64,000 nucleotides of DNA, from assembly GCA_963989245.1 (NCBI GenBank), contig OZ022342.1:40042942-40106941 (forward strand). Direction: 5' to 3'. The notes under the pieces are model-generated. The model made no database searches. It was not told where the DNA came from and saw only the letters and a program-made list of their open reading frames with translations. Origin of the DNA: Nansenia antarctica (lineage: Eukaryota; Chordata; Actinopteri; Argentiniformes; Microstomatidae). The translations under genes were made by a program, and so were the position numbers. Below, piece after piece: positions 53,517-64,000 of the stretch; within the stretch, counting starts at the first letter, position 1, and the number at the start of each line of letters is the position of its first letter.

Positions 53517-54124
53517 TCACAGCCCCCCGCCCACCACCCCCCACCCAATCACATTTCTGGAGGAAAGGGATATGTTTTGCCAAATTAATTGCCAATTTAA
53601 GTTATTGTGTGATAAAGTGTCTTTCCATACTCTGTCAATGTGTAATGGTTTTAAAGAAGCCTTAACCAGGATGGAGTAAAGAGCTGAGACCTGACCCCTG
53701 GGTCTGGTGAATGCTATGTGAAATGGATGCATGTCTAATGAGCTATTCCAGCGTACCCTGTATGTGCGCATAGCTGTACGTAATTATACAAGATACACGA
53801 GCAGCCGGATCAAACCATGTGGAGAGAGGACGCAGCACAAAGGACCAATAATACCATTCGAAGTTTGGTAGCCCCAATCCCCCTTCGTTTTTTAGCCTCT
53901 GGAGGGTTGAGAATTTGAGTCTGGGCTTCTTCCCCCTCCATATAAAATTAGAAGAGATAGAGTGTAGTTTCTTCCAAAAACCACTTGGTGGGGCTAGAGA
54001 GAGCATGGAACTAAAAAAGTTTATTCGTGGAAGAATATTCATTTTAATAACTGAGATACGGGAATGAAATGTGAGGGGTGCAGTTTTCCACCTTTGTAGC
54101 GCGAGCTGCGGGATACTGGGAACT
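53517..54124 (-). pseudogene. L1-like ORF2, C-terminal part
   Basis: Sense order: LALQRWKTAPLTFHSRISVI at about 54124-54047, MNILPRINFFSSMLSLAPPS, FIWRGKKPRLKFSTLQRLKN, then a frame change near 53770 and QVSALYSILVKASL, LNWQLIWQN. The catalytic palm with FADD that should precede LALQRW is absent on either side of hAT C. The strand and family match the part at 59430-61344. Confidence 0.8.
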
Positions 54125-54235
54125 GCTTAGAGCAGTGTTTCCCAAACTGTGGGGCGCGCCCCCCTAGTGGGGCGCGGGGGTACTGCAGGGGGGGTGCAGA
54201 TTATTATTTTATTTTATTTTATTTTTAGTTTTTTT

Positions 54236-54352
54236 TAAAGTTTTTTTTTCTTTCCTAGCACCAGGGGAGCCCCCCCCTCCCAAATGTCGTTGTTTGGTAC
54301 CTGTACTATATCAATGACAATTAATTAATTAATTCATTCATTCATTCAAATA
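54236..54352 (+). repeat. LINE 3' tail inserted in hAT C
   Basis: CTTTCCTAGCACCAGGGGAG ... TTTGGTACCTGTACTATATC then (ATTC)n, the same as the tail of the LINE at 18640-18755 but without coding sequence: a severely 5'-truncated insertion. Confidence 0.8.
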
Positions 54353-54588
54353 ATATGGGAAGGAAAAAAATGCACACACAAGAGCTGTAAACAAACACTG
54401 CTTGCTTAAGGTTACCATCAGGGGTGTTGGATGATTTTATAATAAAAATGAGAACCTGAATGGAGCGCAGGCCATAAACTGTAACAAAGAGGCTGCGAGG
54501 GGGCGCGAGCCCAGGGGGGGCTCCATTCACGTCATTGACGCGCGCTCTCCCTCCCCATCATTCCAGCTATCTAGCAGCAACAACAACA

Positions 54589-57500
54589 ATGGATACGTTT
54601 ATGAAAGAGCCAGAAGCTAAACGAAAAGCGAAGGAGCCCATGACAAACGTCCCAAAGCCAAAGTCAAGAAAGTATGACGATACATACCTCTCCCTGGGCT
54701 TCACGTCTAATGTGGTCGGTGCGGAGGAACGACCACTGTGTGTCCTCTGTCTCAAAACTTTAGCGGCAGATAGCATGAAGCCTAGCTAGTTGAAACGTCA
54801 CTTGGAGACCACACACCCGACTGATGTGAAGAAGCCCCTCGATTTCTTCAAGAGAAAACTCCAAGAATACCGTGGTCAGCAGAGCCGTTTCGTTAAAACA
54901 GCATCTGTTACGTCTAATGCTCAACTTGCCTCCTACAAAGTGGCATATCGTATCGCCCAGTCTAAAAAACCACACACCATCGCTGAGGAGTTAATACTCC
55001 CTGCTGCGATAGATATGGTTTCACATATGATAGACGAGGCAACAGCCCAAAAACTTAATGCTATCCCCCTGTCAAACAACACTATTGCGAGACGCATCAA
55101 TGACATCTCAGAAGACATGAAAGAGCAGCTTGTTGAGAAAATAAAAGACCAACGCTTTGCGCTCCAGGTAGACGAGGCCACAGATAGTAACAAGGACTGT
55201 CTGTTAATAGCGTATGTCAGATACATTGATGCGGAGGGTTTGAGCGAGGATTTGCTATTTTGCAACTATGTCCCAAACAGAGCTGTTCAAAATCATAGAC
55301 AAATACCTGAGTGAAGCCGATCTGAAATGGGAGGACTGTGTGGGGATATGCACCGACGGTGCCCAGGCCATGGCAGGAAAACGGGGAGGGCTCCAGACGC
55401 TCATCAAGCGCGTTGCACCGAAAGCAGTGTGGACTCACTGCGTAATACACAGGGCGGCACTCGCGTCAAAGCAGCTGAGTCCAGAGTTGAATGACGTTTT
55501 GTCTGATGTTATCACCACCGTCAATCAGGGTGCGAAATAAGGGGGAGCTCGGGGAGCTATAGCTCCCCTAGTGGTGACATGAGCTCCCCTGGAAACATGG
55601 TTTGTGAAATTTTGGGGGAGCTCTAAAATATTCTAAATTGCGATGGATTTATTCCAAGTTGTGATGGATTTTACCTTGTGTAATATGATTTGTAGAGGCA
55701 TACAATCTATTTTGATGTTGGTATTAGGTATATAAATGATATATCATAGCCTACATATAGGCCTTTATTGGCTACAACTATGCGACAGTAACTTGCAGCG
55801 GGGTGCACTGACGCTGAACCCCTCATAGTGATAAGTAGGTGGACAACGCGTGGTGCTGAAATAGCCGACATGCGGTGTGTGGTTTGAAAAAAGTAACGCC
55901 AGCTCAGTAAATAATTCAAACTTAATGTTTACTTATAGGCTATGTGAATGTGACTGCACCACACATGTGAACAGTAACAAAGCAAATGCAGTTTAATTTT
56001 ATGAAAAACATTGACAACTAAATCGGTGCAAAAAAAAAAAGAAGATGAATCTGCTTAGCCTATGCTCCTGAAAAACATTTAATGACAGAGCAAACACGCT
56101 ACATTACTAGGGATAATAATTACAATGAGCCATTCATTAAAAATAGAAAAAATAATATTAGGCTATTAAATCTCACTTAATGAGAAAACTGGCATCTCCC
56201 ATCGGTCACTATTTGTTGGCTATCTGGTGATATGGACGTCTTTGAGTGTCTAGAAAAGCGCTATAAGTCTAATGTATTATTATTATTTATTATTATTATG
56301 GACGTCACTTTAATCCGGCAGTTCTCAAGGTTTTTATGCACCAATCGATTCCTCTAGCGCGTCTTTATCACATTCATTGACGAAAAGGACGACTCGCATG
56401 TATAGGTAGGATGAACGCATAGTTCGCTGTCCATTCCTCTTTAAATGCCCTGTTTTCACCGTCAACTTTCCTCTTTAGACCTTTGGAGAGTGACATGATG
56501 TTTCTCTTGCTAGCTAGCAGGTTAAATGTTTAGCCAACTTCACCTGGCACCAAACAACCAATCCAATAATAATGTGACCTTGTAAGTCTGGGAGGAGGGG
56601 GGAATCATTATCAGAATAAAACTATGTTAAATAATTATTAGAATAAGTTAGGCTGCGCTACATCGTCAGTCCACACATGTATTATTCAAAACTATGGAAA
56701 AGGGTGAAACTACGTTGTTGAGAATCACAACACAAACTCGCTAGTCAAGCCAAAATACAGCAGCGAAATGGATTGGACTGCTACCTAGTTAACTAGAACA
56801 CTACTTTACATTGTTACCTAGTTAACTAGAACACTACTTTACATTGTTACCTAGTTAACTACAACACTACTTTACATTGTTAGCAGGCTCACAAAACAAG
56901 CCGTGTTAGTTGACTAGCGATGTGTCATTGATTTTCGACAACGCGGAAATGTATTCACATTTTTCGAAAGAAAAGTCAAAGCATTAGAACGTAGAACGGA
57001 AAATCGCACGCGCGCTTTGCGCACGGAAAGCCACCGGCCCCGATTTGGCCAGATTTTTTTTTTCCGTCAGGAGATTATTTTTTTTTGCTTTAATCCCTGG
57101 GCTCCCCCGCACACCGTGATTTAATTTGCACACTGCCGTCAATTACATAAAAACAAGACCACTGAAAGCTCGCATTTTTTCCGCTTTGTACGAGGAGATG
57201 GGCTCCGAGCACACAGCCGTGCTATTTCATTTTCGCTGAAAGATGAGATCCGAATCTTCTTGGAGGAGGAAGGGAACGAACTTGCCAGCAAGTTTAATGA
57301 TGAAGACTTCCTCATGAAATTGGCCTACCTAAGCGACATGTTTGAGAAGCTCAATGAATTGAATCTACAGTTGCAGGGCAACAACACACACCTTCCACAT
57401 CTGGCAGACAGGATACAATCTTTCACACGGAAACTGGACATGTGGGGCAGGAGACTTGAACAGGGGGACATCGACTCATTTGGGAATCTGAAGGCATTCA

Positions 57501-57973
57501 TCGAGACCAATGAGCTGCAGAGCACAGTGGTTCCATGTATGAGAGAGCACATCTCAGCCTTGAAACAAAGCTTCCAGAAATACTTCTCTGTGGATGACAG
57601 TGCCAAATGCGACTGGATTAGAGATCCATTTGTTGCACCACCACCTGCCATGTTCAGCACAGCGGAAGAGGAACAGTACATCGACATGACTTCAGAGTCA
57701 ACCATGAGGCTGCAGTTCACATCCACGACTTTGGCTGGGTTTTGGATGGGAGTGGAGAAGAACTACCCTCTCATTGGACAGAAAGCTGTGGGAATACTGC
57801 TGCCTTTTGCAACATCGTACCTGTGTGAGATAGGCTTTTCTGCTGTTGCTGCTATCAAAAGCAAATACAGGTCGAAGTTGAACATTGAGAATGAACTGAG
57901 AGTGGCAGTCTCAAAACAACAACCCCGCTTTGAGAAGATTTGCAAGGCAAAGCAAGCACACACAAGTCATTGA
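54589..57973 (+). pseudogene. hAT transposase (ZBED5/SCAND3-like), interrupted
   Basis: From ATG at 54589 (MDTFMKEPEAKRKAKEP): a basic N-terminus, a BED-like finger (CVLCLKTL ... LKRHLETTH), and the RNase H-fold core with Asp in QVDEATDSNKDCLL and Asp in GICTDGAQAMAGKRGG. After hAT E the frame resumes (57144, YIKTRPLKARIFSALYEEMG). A C-terminal dimerisation region follows, whose Glu lies in YLCEIGFSAVAAIKSKYRSK, ending at 57973. Breaks: TAG at 54787-54789 in place of a Lys-type codon (MKPS-LKRHLE), a shift near 55262, hAT E at 55526, and a shift with a small deletion near 57238. The coding family is also the source of vertebrate host genes, but nothing suggests use here. Confidence 0.85.
55526..57135. 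mobile_element. Non-autonomous hAT element E nested in hAT C
   Basis: CAGGGTGCGAAATAAG at the left and AATTTGCACACTG at the right are imperfect inverted ends. CCGTCAAT at 55518-55525 and 57136-57143 is a perfect 8-bp duplication of transposase codons; removing the element restores the reading VITTVN-YIKT. It has a LINE or SINE tail (AGAAAAGCGCTATAAGTCTA) near 56250 and a triplicated block with AACACTACTTTACATTGTTA (about 56798-56882). No coding frame. Confidence 0.9.
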
Positions 57974-58313
57974 TCGTAATTGTGATAGGAATGTGAGGAG
58001 TAAGAATAGTGATGCAGTAGAAATTAGTTAATGTTGATATGTTGAATATTTCAGTGGCACAGGATCATTTGCCAAGCACTTATGTTCCTTTTCAACCCAT
58101 AATAAAATATAAAACTATAGTTGGATATATGTGTCTTGTTATTATTAGAAGAGAAAATGTAATGTTTTTACAACTTTATACAATTAATTATATCAATCTA
58201 GGTGGGGACCGGGTTAGGGGGGGCTCGAAAATATTTCCAATTACCCAAGGGGGGCCTGATTGAAAAAGTTTGGGAACCGCTGGCTTAGAGCATGTGTTCC
58301 CTGTCAAAACCAT

Positions 58314-59429
58314 CAGTGGTGTGCCGTCAGGGCCAGCAAGGCCTTCTCTGCTGGCCTAAACATCATCAGAATATACATTTTATTTTAATATATTTTTTCC
58401 ACAAATATGTATTAATGATTCCCCATAGTCTATTCTCTTCATTTCATAGCTTTCCTCTTGGTTGCGCTGCTTCCAGTCTCCGATTGAGATTTGGAGGGCT
58501 GGCCTTTATGTTAGAGCTTTTATCCAATCAAAATGTGTTGCTAGGGGGCTCCAAAATCTGCCTGCCTGCAAAATAAACGGTGCCGCGAATTCGACCTGTA
58601 ACTTAACGTTGGAACGAGAAAACCTGTGGCGTTCCTAGTAAACCTACGTAGATGCGAGCAAAAGCAACAACGGCGCCTGCTGTAAGGCTCAATGATGTCA
58701 GCACCCAGCACGTCTTTTGATTGGATACGCACTATTGATACGCACTATTGATACGCACTATTGATATTCACTATTGAGATGCGTAACTATGCCGGTAGAT
58801 GTGAAACTTTTGAAAGTGCGCAGGGAAACGGAGCATCACAACGAAAGCTTTCGTTGACTGATCGATAATACTGATCGATTGTGTCCTGTTTTTGGGTAAA
58901 CAATAACTTTCATTTAGGGGACACGATGAAAGCACCGAGTCCACAAACAGAGGAAACTACGTTGAGCTTCTTTCTTTTCTGGCTGAAAACAACCCAGATT
59001 TACATTACCACCTGTCCACAAACAAAGTGTTTACTGGGACGTCAGGCAAAATACAAAACAACCTGATTTTTGCTATTGCTTAAGTGATGGGAGAAGAGAT
59101 CAAAATGGAGATTAAAAAGGCACCCTTTGTCGCTATTATGGTGGACGAGACGACAGACGTGGGTAATGTAGCGATCTTAAAGATGTTAGTTTAACACTCT
59201 TCATTGTAAATGCAGATTTATTGATTAAAAATGCTTCGGAAATATTAATATAACTCTGTTGTACTTGTCTGACTATGTTAAGGTGATGCAACGCCCGGTT
59301 ATACTGTGTTTCTGTCTAGTTTCTAGAGCCATGGCGTCATAACGATGGTATTAAGAGGTAGAATAATTCAGGTAGGAATGTGTCGGACATCACTGAAGGC
59401 CTAGGTGTGAAATGCACTGCCCGCCACTG
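58314..59429 (+). mobile_element. hAT element B, deletion derivative of hAT A
   Basis: CAGTGGTGTGCCGTCAGGGC at the left and CACTGCCCGCCACTG at the right, with AAAACCAT at 58306-58313 and 59430-59437. The left 430 bp matches 10270-10695 and the right 255 bp matches 5184-5440, both in complement. 58860-59175 matches the start of the second hAT A frame. The middle of the transposase is deleted at about 59173. Confidence 0.92.
58860..59175 (+). pseudogene. Fragment of the hAT A-type transposase
   Basis: It corresponds to hAT A 9730-9440: a DCVLFLG-like start, ENNPDLHYHLSTNK-like text, and MVDETTD with the first catalytic Asp. A TAA at about 59081 and shifts break it. It stops abruptly at GGTAATGTAGCGATCTTAAA, where the 3' end region is fused. 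Confidence 0.8.
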
Positions 59430-61344
59430 AAAACCATTGCTGTCGGGTTGGAATATAGTAGTTTTATCATATCTACATAATGATCTCCAAAGCCCATATA
59501 GCGTAAAACCGCCCATAAAAAGTGCCACTCGAGACGAACAAAGGCTTTCTCAGCATCAAGTGAGAGAATAGCATTTGCTGAGTCAGTAATATTCGAAGAG
59601 TCAATAATATGGAGAAGGCGGCGAACATTGTCTGAGGCAAGGCGACTTTTAATGAAGCCTGTTTGGTCTTCATGCACTAAAGTAGTCATAAATGGTTCCA
59701 GTCGAGAGGCTAGAACTTTGGCATACAGTTTAGTATCTGTATTTAAAATTGACAAGGGGCGATAGCTTCCGCAGTCAGTAGGGTCCTTCCCCTTTTTCAA
59801 GAGCAAAGACATTATAGCTATATTGTTGTGTTTGGAGAAGGAGCCATTTTTGATTGCAGAATGAATCATTCCCAACAGTAAGGGGCCGACTTGGGGCCAA
59901 AAGGCCAGATAAAATTCAGGTGGTAGACCATCTAACCCTGGTGACTTGCCTTTATTCATGCATGAAAGAGCTTTGTATAGTTCAGATAGCGTAATAGGAG
60001 AATCTAAATCAAGGGAGTCATTTTGGGAAAGCTGGGGGAGCTGTAAGGGGTTCAAGAAAGAACTAACGGCTTGATCATTATAATCAATCTCAGAAGTATA
60101 TAGAGCCGAGTAGAATGCCCAGAAGTTATTGTTAACCTCTGTTGGATCAGTGCACAAAGTACCTGTAGAACGTTTAATTGAAGAGATGTTTGCTAGTTGT
60201 TCATTGGTTTTAAGTTTTGAGGCTAGTAAATGGCTTGGCTGTGCACTGTGCAAGTAATGGTTTTGTCTAGTTCTATGAATGAGGAAATCAGCTCTATGTC
60301 TGAGAAGATGGTTAAGATCTTTAAATAGCACTTCTCTCTCAAGAACTAGCTCAGGGGTAACATGCGGAGTCATTGTGATCTCCAGTTCAGCAATTTTCTT
60401 TTATAAGTCTTGAATATGTTTTAATCTGGATTTGTGTAGATTAGAGGCAAAACCAATAATTGTATCCCTAATGAACCCCTTCACCGCATCCCAGAGAATA
60501 CCAGGATCATCCACAGATGGCTAATTAATTACAATAAACTCATCACGTTGTTCCTTCATTTCCTTTAGGAATGATTCATTCTGCAAAAGGGTGGAGTTAA
60601 AGCGCCAGCGAGGAGCCCTTTTAGGCTTCAAGGAGATCGCTACTCTGCCAAAGACCGCCCTGTGGTCAGAGAGAGACATAGGAAGTAAATTAAAATCTGA
60701 TGTCTTATCATATAGGTGTTTGGATATAAAAATATAATCTATGCGAGAGAATGATCTGTGTGGAGATGAGAAACAAGTGAATTCTTTCACGGAGGGAGAA
60801 GAACGCCAGACATCTACCACAGCGCAGTCACTAGCCCATTTCCTTAGTGCAGAGGACGCCAGGTGTTGCTCTCTCCCCTCGTTAACCCCAGTTCTATCCA
60901 TCGTGTGTAGCCAGACAGCATTAAAGTCACCCCCTATTATTAAACCAAAATCAGATAGATCAAACATCAATTTAGTTAAGTAGTCATAAAAGCCACTATC
61001 AAAGGAATTTGGTGCACTGAAACAAAGGCCAGTTTCTTATCATTTACCATCATTTTTATATAGCTTACTCTGCCCTCAGAATCTTTCCCAGATCCTAGAT
61101 CTTTAAACTGAAAACTGCGCTTGGCAACGATCACTACTCCCCTTTTTTTTTTGCTATTTGAGGAGGAGGCAATTACATGGTAATATTTATTCTGTAATCT
61201 ACTAACATCTTTTTCCAATAGGTGAGATTCCTGAAAGAAGGCCACATCTATCTTTTTTCTCTGTAGGAAGTCTAAGGTACTTGTGCGTTTATGAGGGATA
61301 TTTAGGCCCCGCCCATTCCAAGACAGAAGTGTAATGCTAGTCAT
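59430..61344 (-). pseudogene. L1-like ORF2, endonuclease and first part of RT
   Basis: Start ATG at 61344 (MTSITLLSWNGRGLNIPHKR). Endonuclease signatures: FFQESHLL with the catalytic Glu, LIIGGDFNAV, RIDYIFIS and MSLSDHRAVF with the final Asp-His pair. A one-base shift near 61020 and stops at 60521 and near 60403 break the chain. The RT part has YRPLSILNTDTKLYAKVLAS and GFIKSRLASDNVRRL. Motif A reads LDAEKAFVRLEW, where Val stands in place of the usual second Asp. The frame then runs to NPTAMV, where hAT B interrupts it. Function: endonuclease and polymerase of target-primed retrotransposition; not functional here. Confidence 0.85.
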
Positions 61345-61730
61345 GGCTATCTTGGTAAAATAAAAAAGTGAAAGATACTAACCGAAGAGTTCCAACCATA
61401 GGGTCCTGTCCCTCCCCCCCAACCCCCCCATAAGCCCCATGATCATAGCCCACCCACCCCTTGCCCCCTAATCCCAATTGCCACCCCTCTTCCCCAACCC
61501 CCCCCAAAAATAAATGGACAAAAAGGTCCATCCAGAGCCCACCCAACCTCCCCCCTCCCCCCCAAAAACGTGACAGTGAAGAAAAGATAGTCAGATACCC
61601 CTCCCTCTCCGGGGTCCGTGACTCTCTAACTAACAGCTGCGCAGAATGCCCCGCCCCTCCCCGCTTTAAAGCTCAAGGCCGAGCCCATCTCCTCTCTACC
61701 TGTCTAACCCAATCACATGTTTTTTAATTT

Positions 61731-63570
61731 TTTTTATTTAACCTTTATTTAACCAGGCAAACATGTAAGAACAAATTCTTATTTACAAATGCAGCCTGAC
61801 CAAAAAGCAGTGGCTCTGGGGGGGGGGGGGGGGGGGGGGATGGGAAGCTAGAAATAAAACAAGGTTAAGTAATACAATACAAAATAAAACAATAAAACAA
61901 TGGCAAATACAGATGCATTAAAATACTAACAGTCAGAGAGAGGGGAGAGAGACGGAGGAGGTAGGGGTGAGGAAGAGCGGAGGTGAGGGATAGCGGGGGT
62001 AGTGGAGCAGGGGTACTTAAAATGAGGCAGTGATGGGTTATGGGATGGGTGAGAGACGGTGATCAACAGGTGCATTGATCGACTATGGTTCGCTGCAGGA
62101 TTTGTTTGAAAGCAGTGAGTGAGGTGAGGGCGGTGAGTTTGAGGGTGTTTTGTAAGGTGTTCCAGTTGTGTGCTGCAGCGAACCGGAAAGCGCTGAGCCC
62201 GACTACGGTACGGGCTTTGGGGATGGTGAGTCGGACAAGATCACTGGATCTTAGAACGATGACGGGGCGGTGAGAGAGGTGCAGAAGGGATGAGAGGTAG
62301 AAAGGTGTTTTGCAAAGTATGGATTTGTAGATAATATGAAGCCAGTGACAGAGCCGTCTGCTGTGAAGAGATGTCCAGTCTACAAGGGTGTACAGAACAC
62401 AGTGGTGAGTTGTGAAAGGCGCACTAGTGGCAAAACGAATGGCGGAGTGATGGAGTGTGTCGAGTTTCCTGAGGGCAGACTGAGATGCCATCCTATAGAT
62501 GGTATCGCCATAGTCAAATATGGGCAGGATGGATCTTGACAAGGGTATGTTTGGCTGCACGGGTGAAGGAGGCCTTGTTCCGGTATAAAAAGCTTAGGCG
62601 AGCTTTGACTTTTGTCTGCAGGTGCTTTATGTGGGTGGTGAAGGAAAGGGATGAGTCCAGCCAAAGGCCAAGGTATTTGTAACAGGAGACAAACTCCAGC
62701 TCGGAACCGTCAACACAGAAGATCTTAGGGGGGCTGCTGACACGAGGTCTCCGGTCGAAAAGAATGCACTTAGTTTTTTTGGTGTTGAGGAGAAGATGGA
62801 GGCGATGAAAAGACTGCTCAATGGAGGTGAGGCTGAGTTGTAGAGTGGAAGCCGCAGAGTGGAGTGAAGGGCCTGCACAATACAAGATGGTGTCGTCAGC
62901 ATAAAGATGGATCTGGGATTTGCCAGCATCTTTTGCTACATCATTGATGTAGATTGAGAACAACGTTGGTCCCAAGATGGAGCCTTGAGGCACCCCTTTA
63001 GAGATGGTGAGATGGTCTGACAAGATATTTTCAGTCTTCACTTGCTGAACTCGGTCAGTCAGATAGCTGGCAAACCAGTTGCAAGAGTTTGTCGAGAGAC
63101 CAATGTTGGAGAGCCTCTGTAGAAGGATGGAATGGATGACAGAATCAAAGGCCTTAGATAGGTCGATAAAGGCAGCGATGCAGACCTGCTTGGAGTCCAA
63201 GGAAGTGAGAATGTCATCCATAACTTTCAAGGTAGCTGTGATGCACCCGTGGCCAGGCCGGAACCCAGACTGCATGTTAGACATGATGTTGTTTGAGGCC
63301 ATGAAGTGGTTGAGCTGTTTAAGAGCCAGCTTCTCCAGGACCTTGGCCAGGCACGGCAAGATGGAGATGGGCCTGTAGCAGTTGGGGTCGGAGCTAGAGC
63401 CACCTTTAAAGAGGGGAAAGACCAGCGCGGATTTCCAGTCAGGAGGAAAGACAGACAGCTCAAAAGACATGTTGAATAGCCGTGTGATGGGAGCGGAAAT
63501 GACAGGTGCAGCAGCTTTCAAAAACATGGGTTCGAGCCCATCAAGGCCAGCAGACTTGTTTGAGTCTAGC
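61731..63570 (-). mobile_element. 5'-truncated CR1/jockey-group LINE
   Basis: Minus strand. The 3' end carries the phrase (in + orientation) TTATTTAACCTTTATTTAAC CAGGCAAACATGTAAG, a common fish LINE tail, beside the L1 element. ORF2 is almost open to about 63570, where it is cut off. A G-run at 61818-61840 lies in the 3' UTR. Confidence 0.8.
62063..63570 (-). pseudogene. LINE reverse transcriptase, nearly intact 3' two-thirds
   Basis: The minus-strand frame 63570-62514 continues in a second frame at 62560-62063, so one shift lies near 62540. Motifs in order: KLDSNKSAGLDGLEPMFLKA, YRPISILPCLAKVLEKL, GFRPGHGCITA, AAFIDLSKAFDSVIH (motif A Asp), ISKGVPQGSILGPTLFSIYI, LYADDTILYC (palm Asp pair), LNTKKTKCILF, YKYLGLWLDSSLSF. 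The tail has WNTLQNTLKLTALTSLTAFK. All palm residues are present; the endonuclease is missing through truncation. It would copy LINE RNA at a nicked target. Confidence 0.88.
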
Positions 63571-64000
63571 TTGGTTATAATAATAACAAAGTACACACCT
63601 CTTAAACTGTATAGCGGTGGTTTAAACATTGAAACGTTTAAACATTGAAACGGTCTGGTATGTGAAGAAAACAAATTGCTGGAACCAAAACACCCATGCT
63701 CAGGAGTCAGCATAATGGGCGAGCCGCCGTTATAGGCTATAGGCTATAACGCTATACATTAACAAACTTCACATCCCAAGTTTAACATCCGTAGACGGTA
63801 ACCCACACAACCCTGTTGTGTATGCAAAGTATAGGCTATATAACTATATGCATGGGCCTATATATATAGTATATATATTAAAAGAAAGAGAAGAAAATAA
63901 TAAATAATAAAAAATAAAGTAAAATAAAACACGTTGATAAGTTTCACATCCAGAATTTAACATTTAACATTTAACAGTGTAAATCCGTAACGATATCAGC
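63571..64000. other. Unassigned AT-rich sequence
   Basis: Short repeats only: TATAGGCTATAGGCTATAAC (63731-63750), TATATATAGTATATATAT (63860-63880), and AACATTTAACATTTAAC (63959-63976). No gene seen before the window ends. Confidence 0.45.

Larger units (their letters stand above)
54133..58282 (+). mobile_element. hAT element C (Charlie/ZBED5-like), hosting hAT E
   Basis: CAGTGTTTCCCAAACTGTGG at the left and AAGTTTGGGAACCGCTG at the right form the inverted ends. GCTTAGAG flanks at 54125-54132 and 58283-58290 exactly. It contains a transposase relic in two parts, a LINE tail at 54236-54352 and hAT E at 55526-57135. Confidence 0.92.
53230..61720 (-). mobile_element. L1/Tx1-like LINE with nested hAT elements
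   Basis: Minus-strand LINE. The apurinic-type endonuclease is at 61344-60521, the reverse transcriptase start at 60373-59430, and the C-terminal part at 54124-53517. hAT B and hAT C occupy 58314-59429 and 54133-58282. Between them only 23 bp of LINE remain plus the target duplications. The 5' side (61345-61720) is C-rich in sense-complement and may be the promoter region; the 3' flank at 53250-53520 is G-rich in sense. Even without the hATs the palm motif region is missing, so the LINE was internally deleted first. Confidence 0.82.

Noticed and set aside
54589..57973. A domesticated ZBED5-type host gene
   Set aside because: Stops, shifts and an inserted hAT break it, and the hAT ends with an 8-bp duplication are still in place.

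Overview
The window looks like transposon-dense intergenic or intronic DNA from a teleost fish. The basis is the repeat content: CR1/L2/Rex1-type LINEs with the fish L2-type 3' tail, an L1/Tx1-like LINE, a chromodomain Ty3/Gypsy element, many hAT elements, piggyBac, PIF/Harbinger and a Ginger-type transposon, plus long CA/GT and ATT microsatellites. I see no intact, clearly host-type gene, no tRNA or rRNA, and nothing bacterial. The best candidate for a host-like gene is a broken, spliced DUF4806-type gene at 720-2472.

Layout. 1-5175: the DUF4806 pseudogene, a LINE 3' end, a 93-bp minisatellite and a piggyBac-like MITE. 5184-10695: a hAT element (8-bp target duplication TGATCTTG) into which a piggyBac has inserted. 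12765-17110: a complete PIF/Harbinger element (TAA duplication) with a frameshifted transposase and a clean four-exon Myb/SANT partner gene on the other strand. 17500-19590: a probable LTR relic split by a LINE. 22022-30365: a LINE split by a hAT (22678-29946, GTTAGAAC), which is itself split by an intact Gypsy chromovirus-type retrotransposon (23164-29274, ATTAT, two 800-bp LTRs). 30370-35900: mostly unassigned sequence, microsatellites, a 39-bp minisatellite and a complete MITE.

35905-44450 is the most unusual object. It is an 8.5-kb element with 313-bp terminal inverted repeats, TGTCA ends and an ATTG duplication. It carries a multi-exon Gypsy-like integrase gene that runs into a Ulp1-type (C48) protease plus PHD finger. 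This is the architecture of Ginger transposons. Two other DNA elements (37048-38122 and 42143-43785) are nested in it.

44570-53040: two 5'-truncated LINEs, an unidentified repeat family split by another hAT (48198-49297), MITEs and local duplications. 53230-61720: an L1-like LINE on the minus strand, internally deleted and then hit by two hATs (54133-58282 and 58314-59429); the first contains a further hAT (55526-57135). 61731-63570: another LINE. The rest is AT-rich and unassigned.

The elements do not form a pathway. Autonomous elements (Gypsy, perhaps formerly Harbinger) carry their own enzymes, and deletion derivatives and MITEs depended on relatives elsewhere. The perfect target-site duplications read by eye give a relative order of insertion at each nest.
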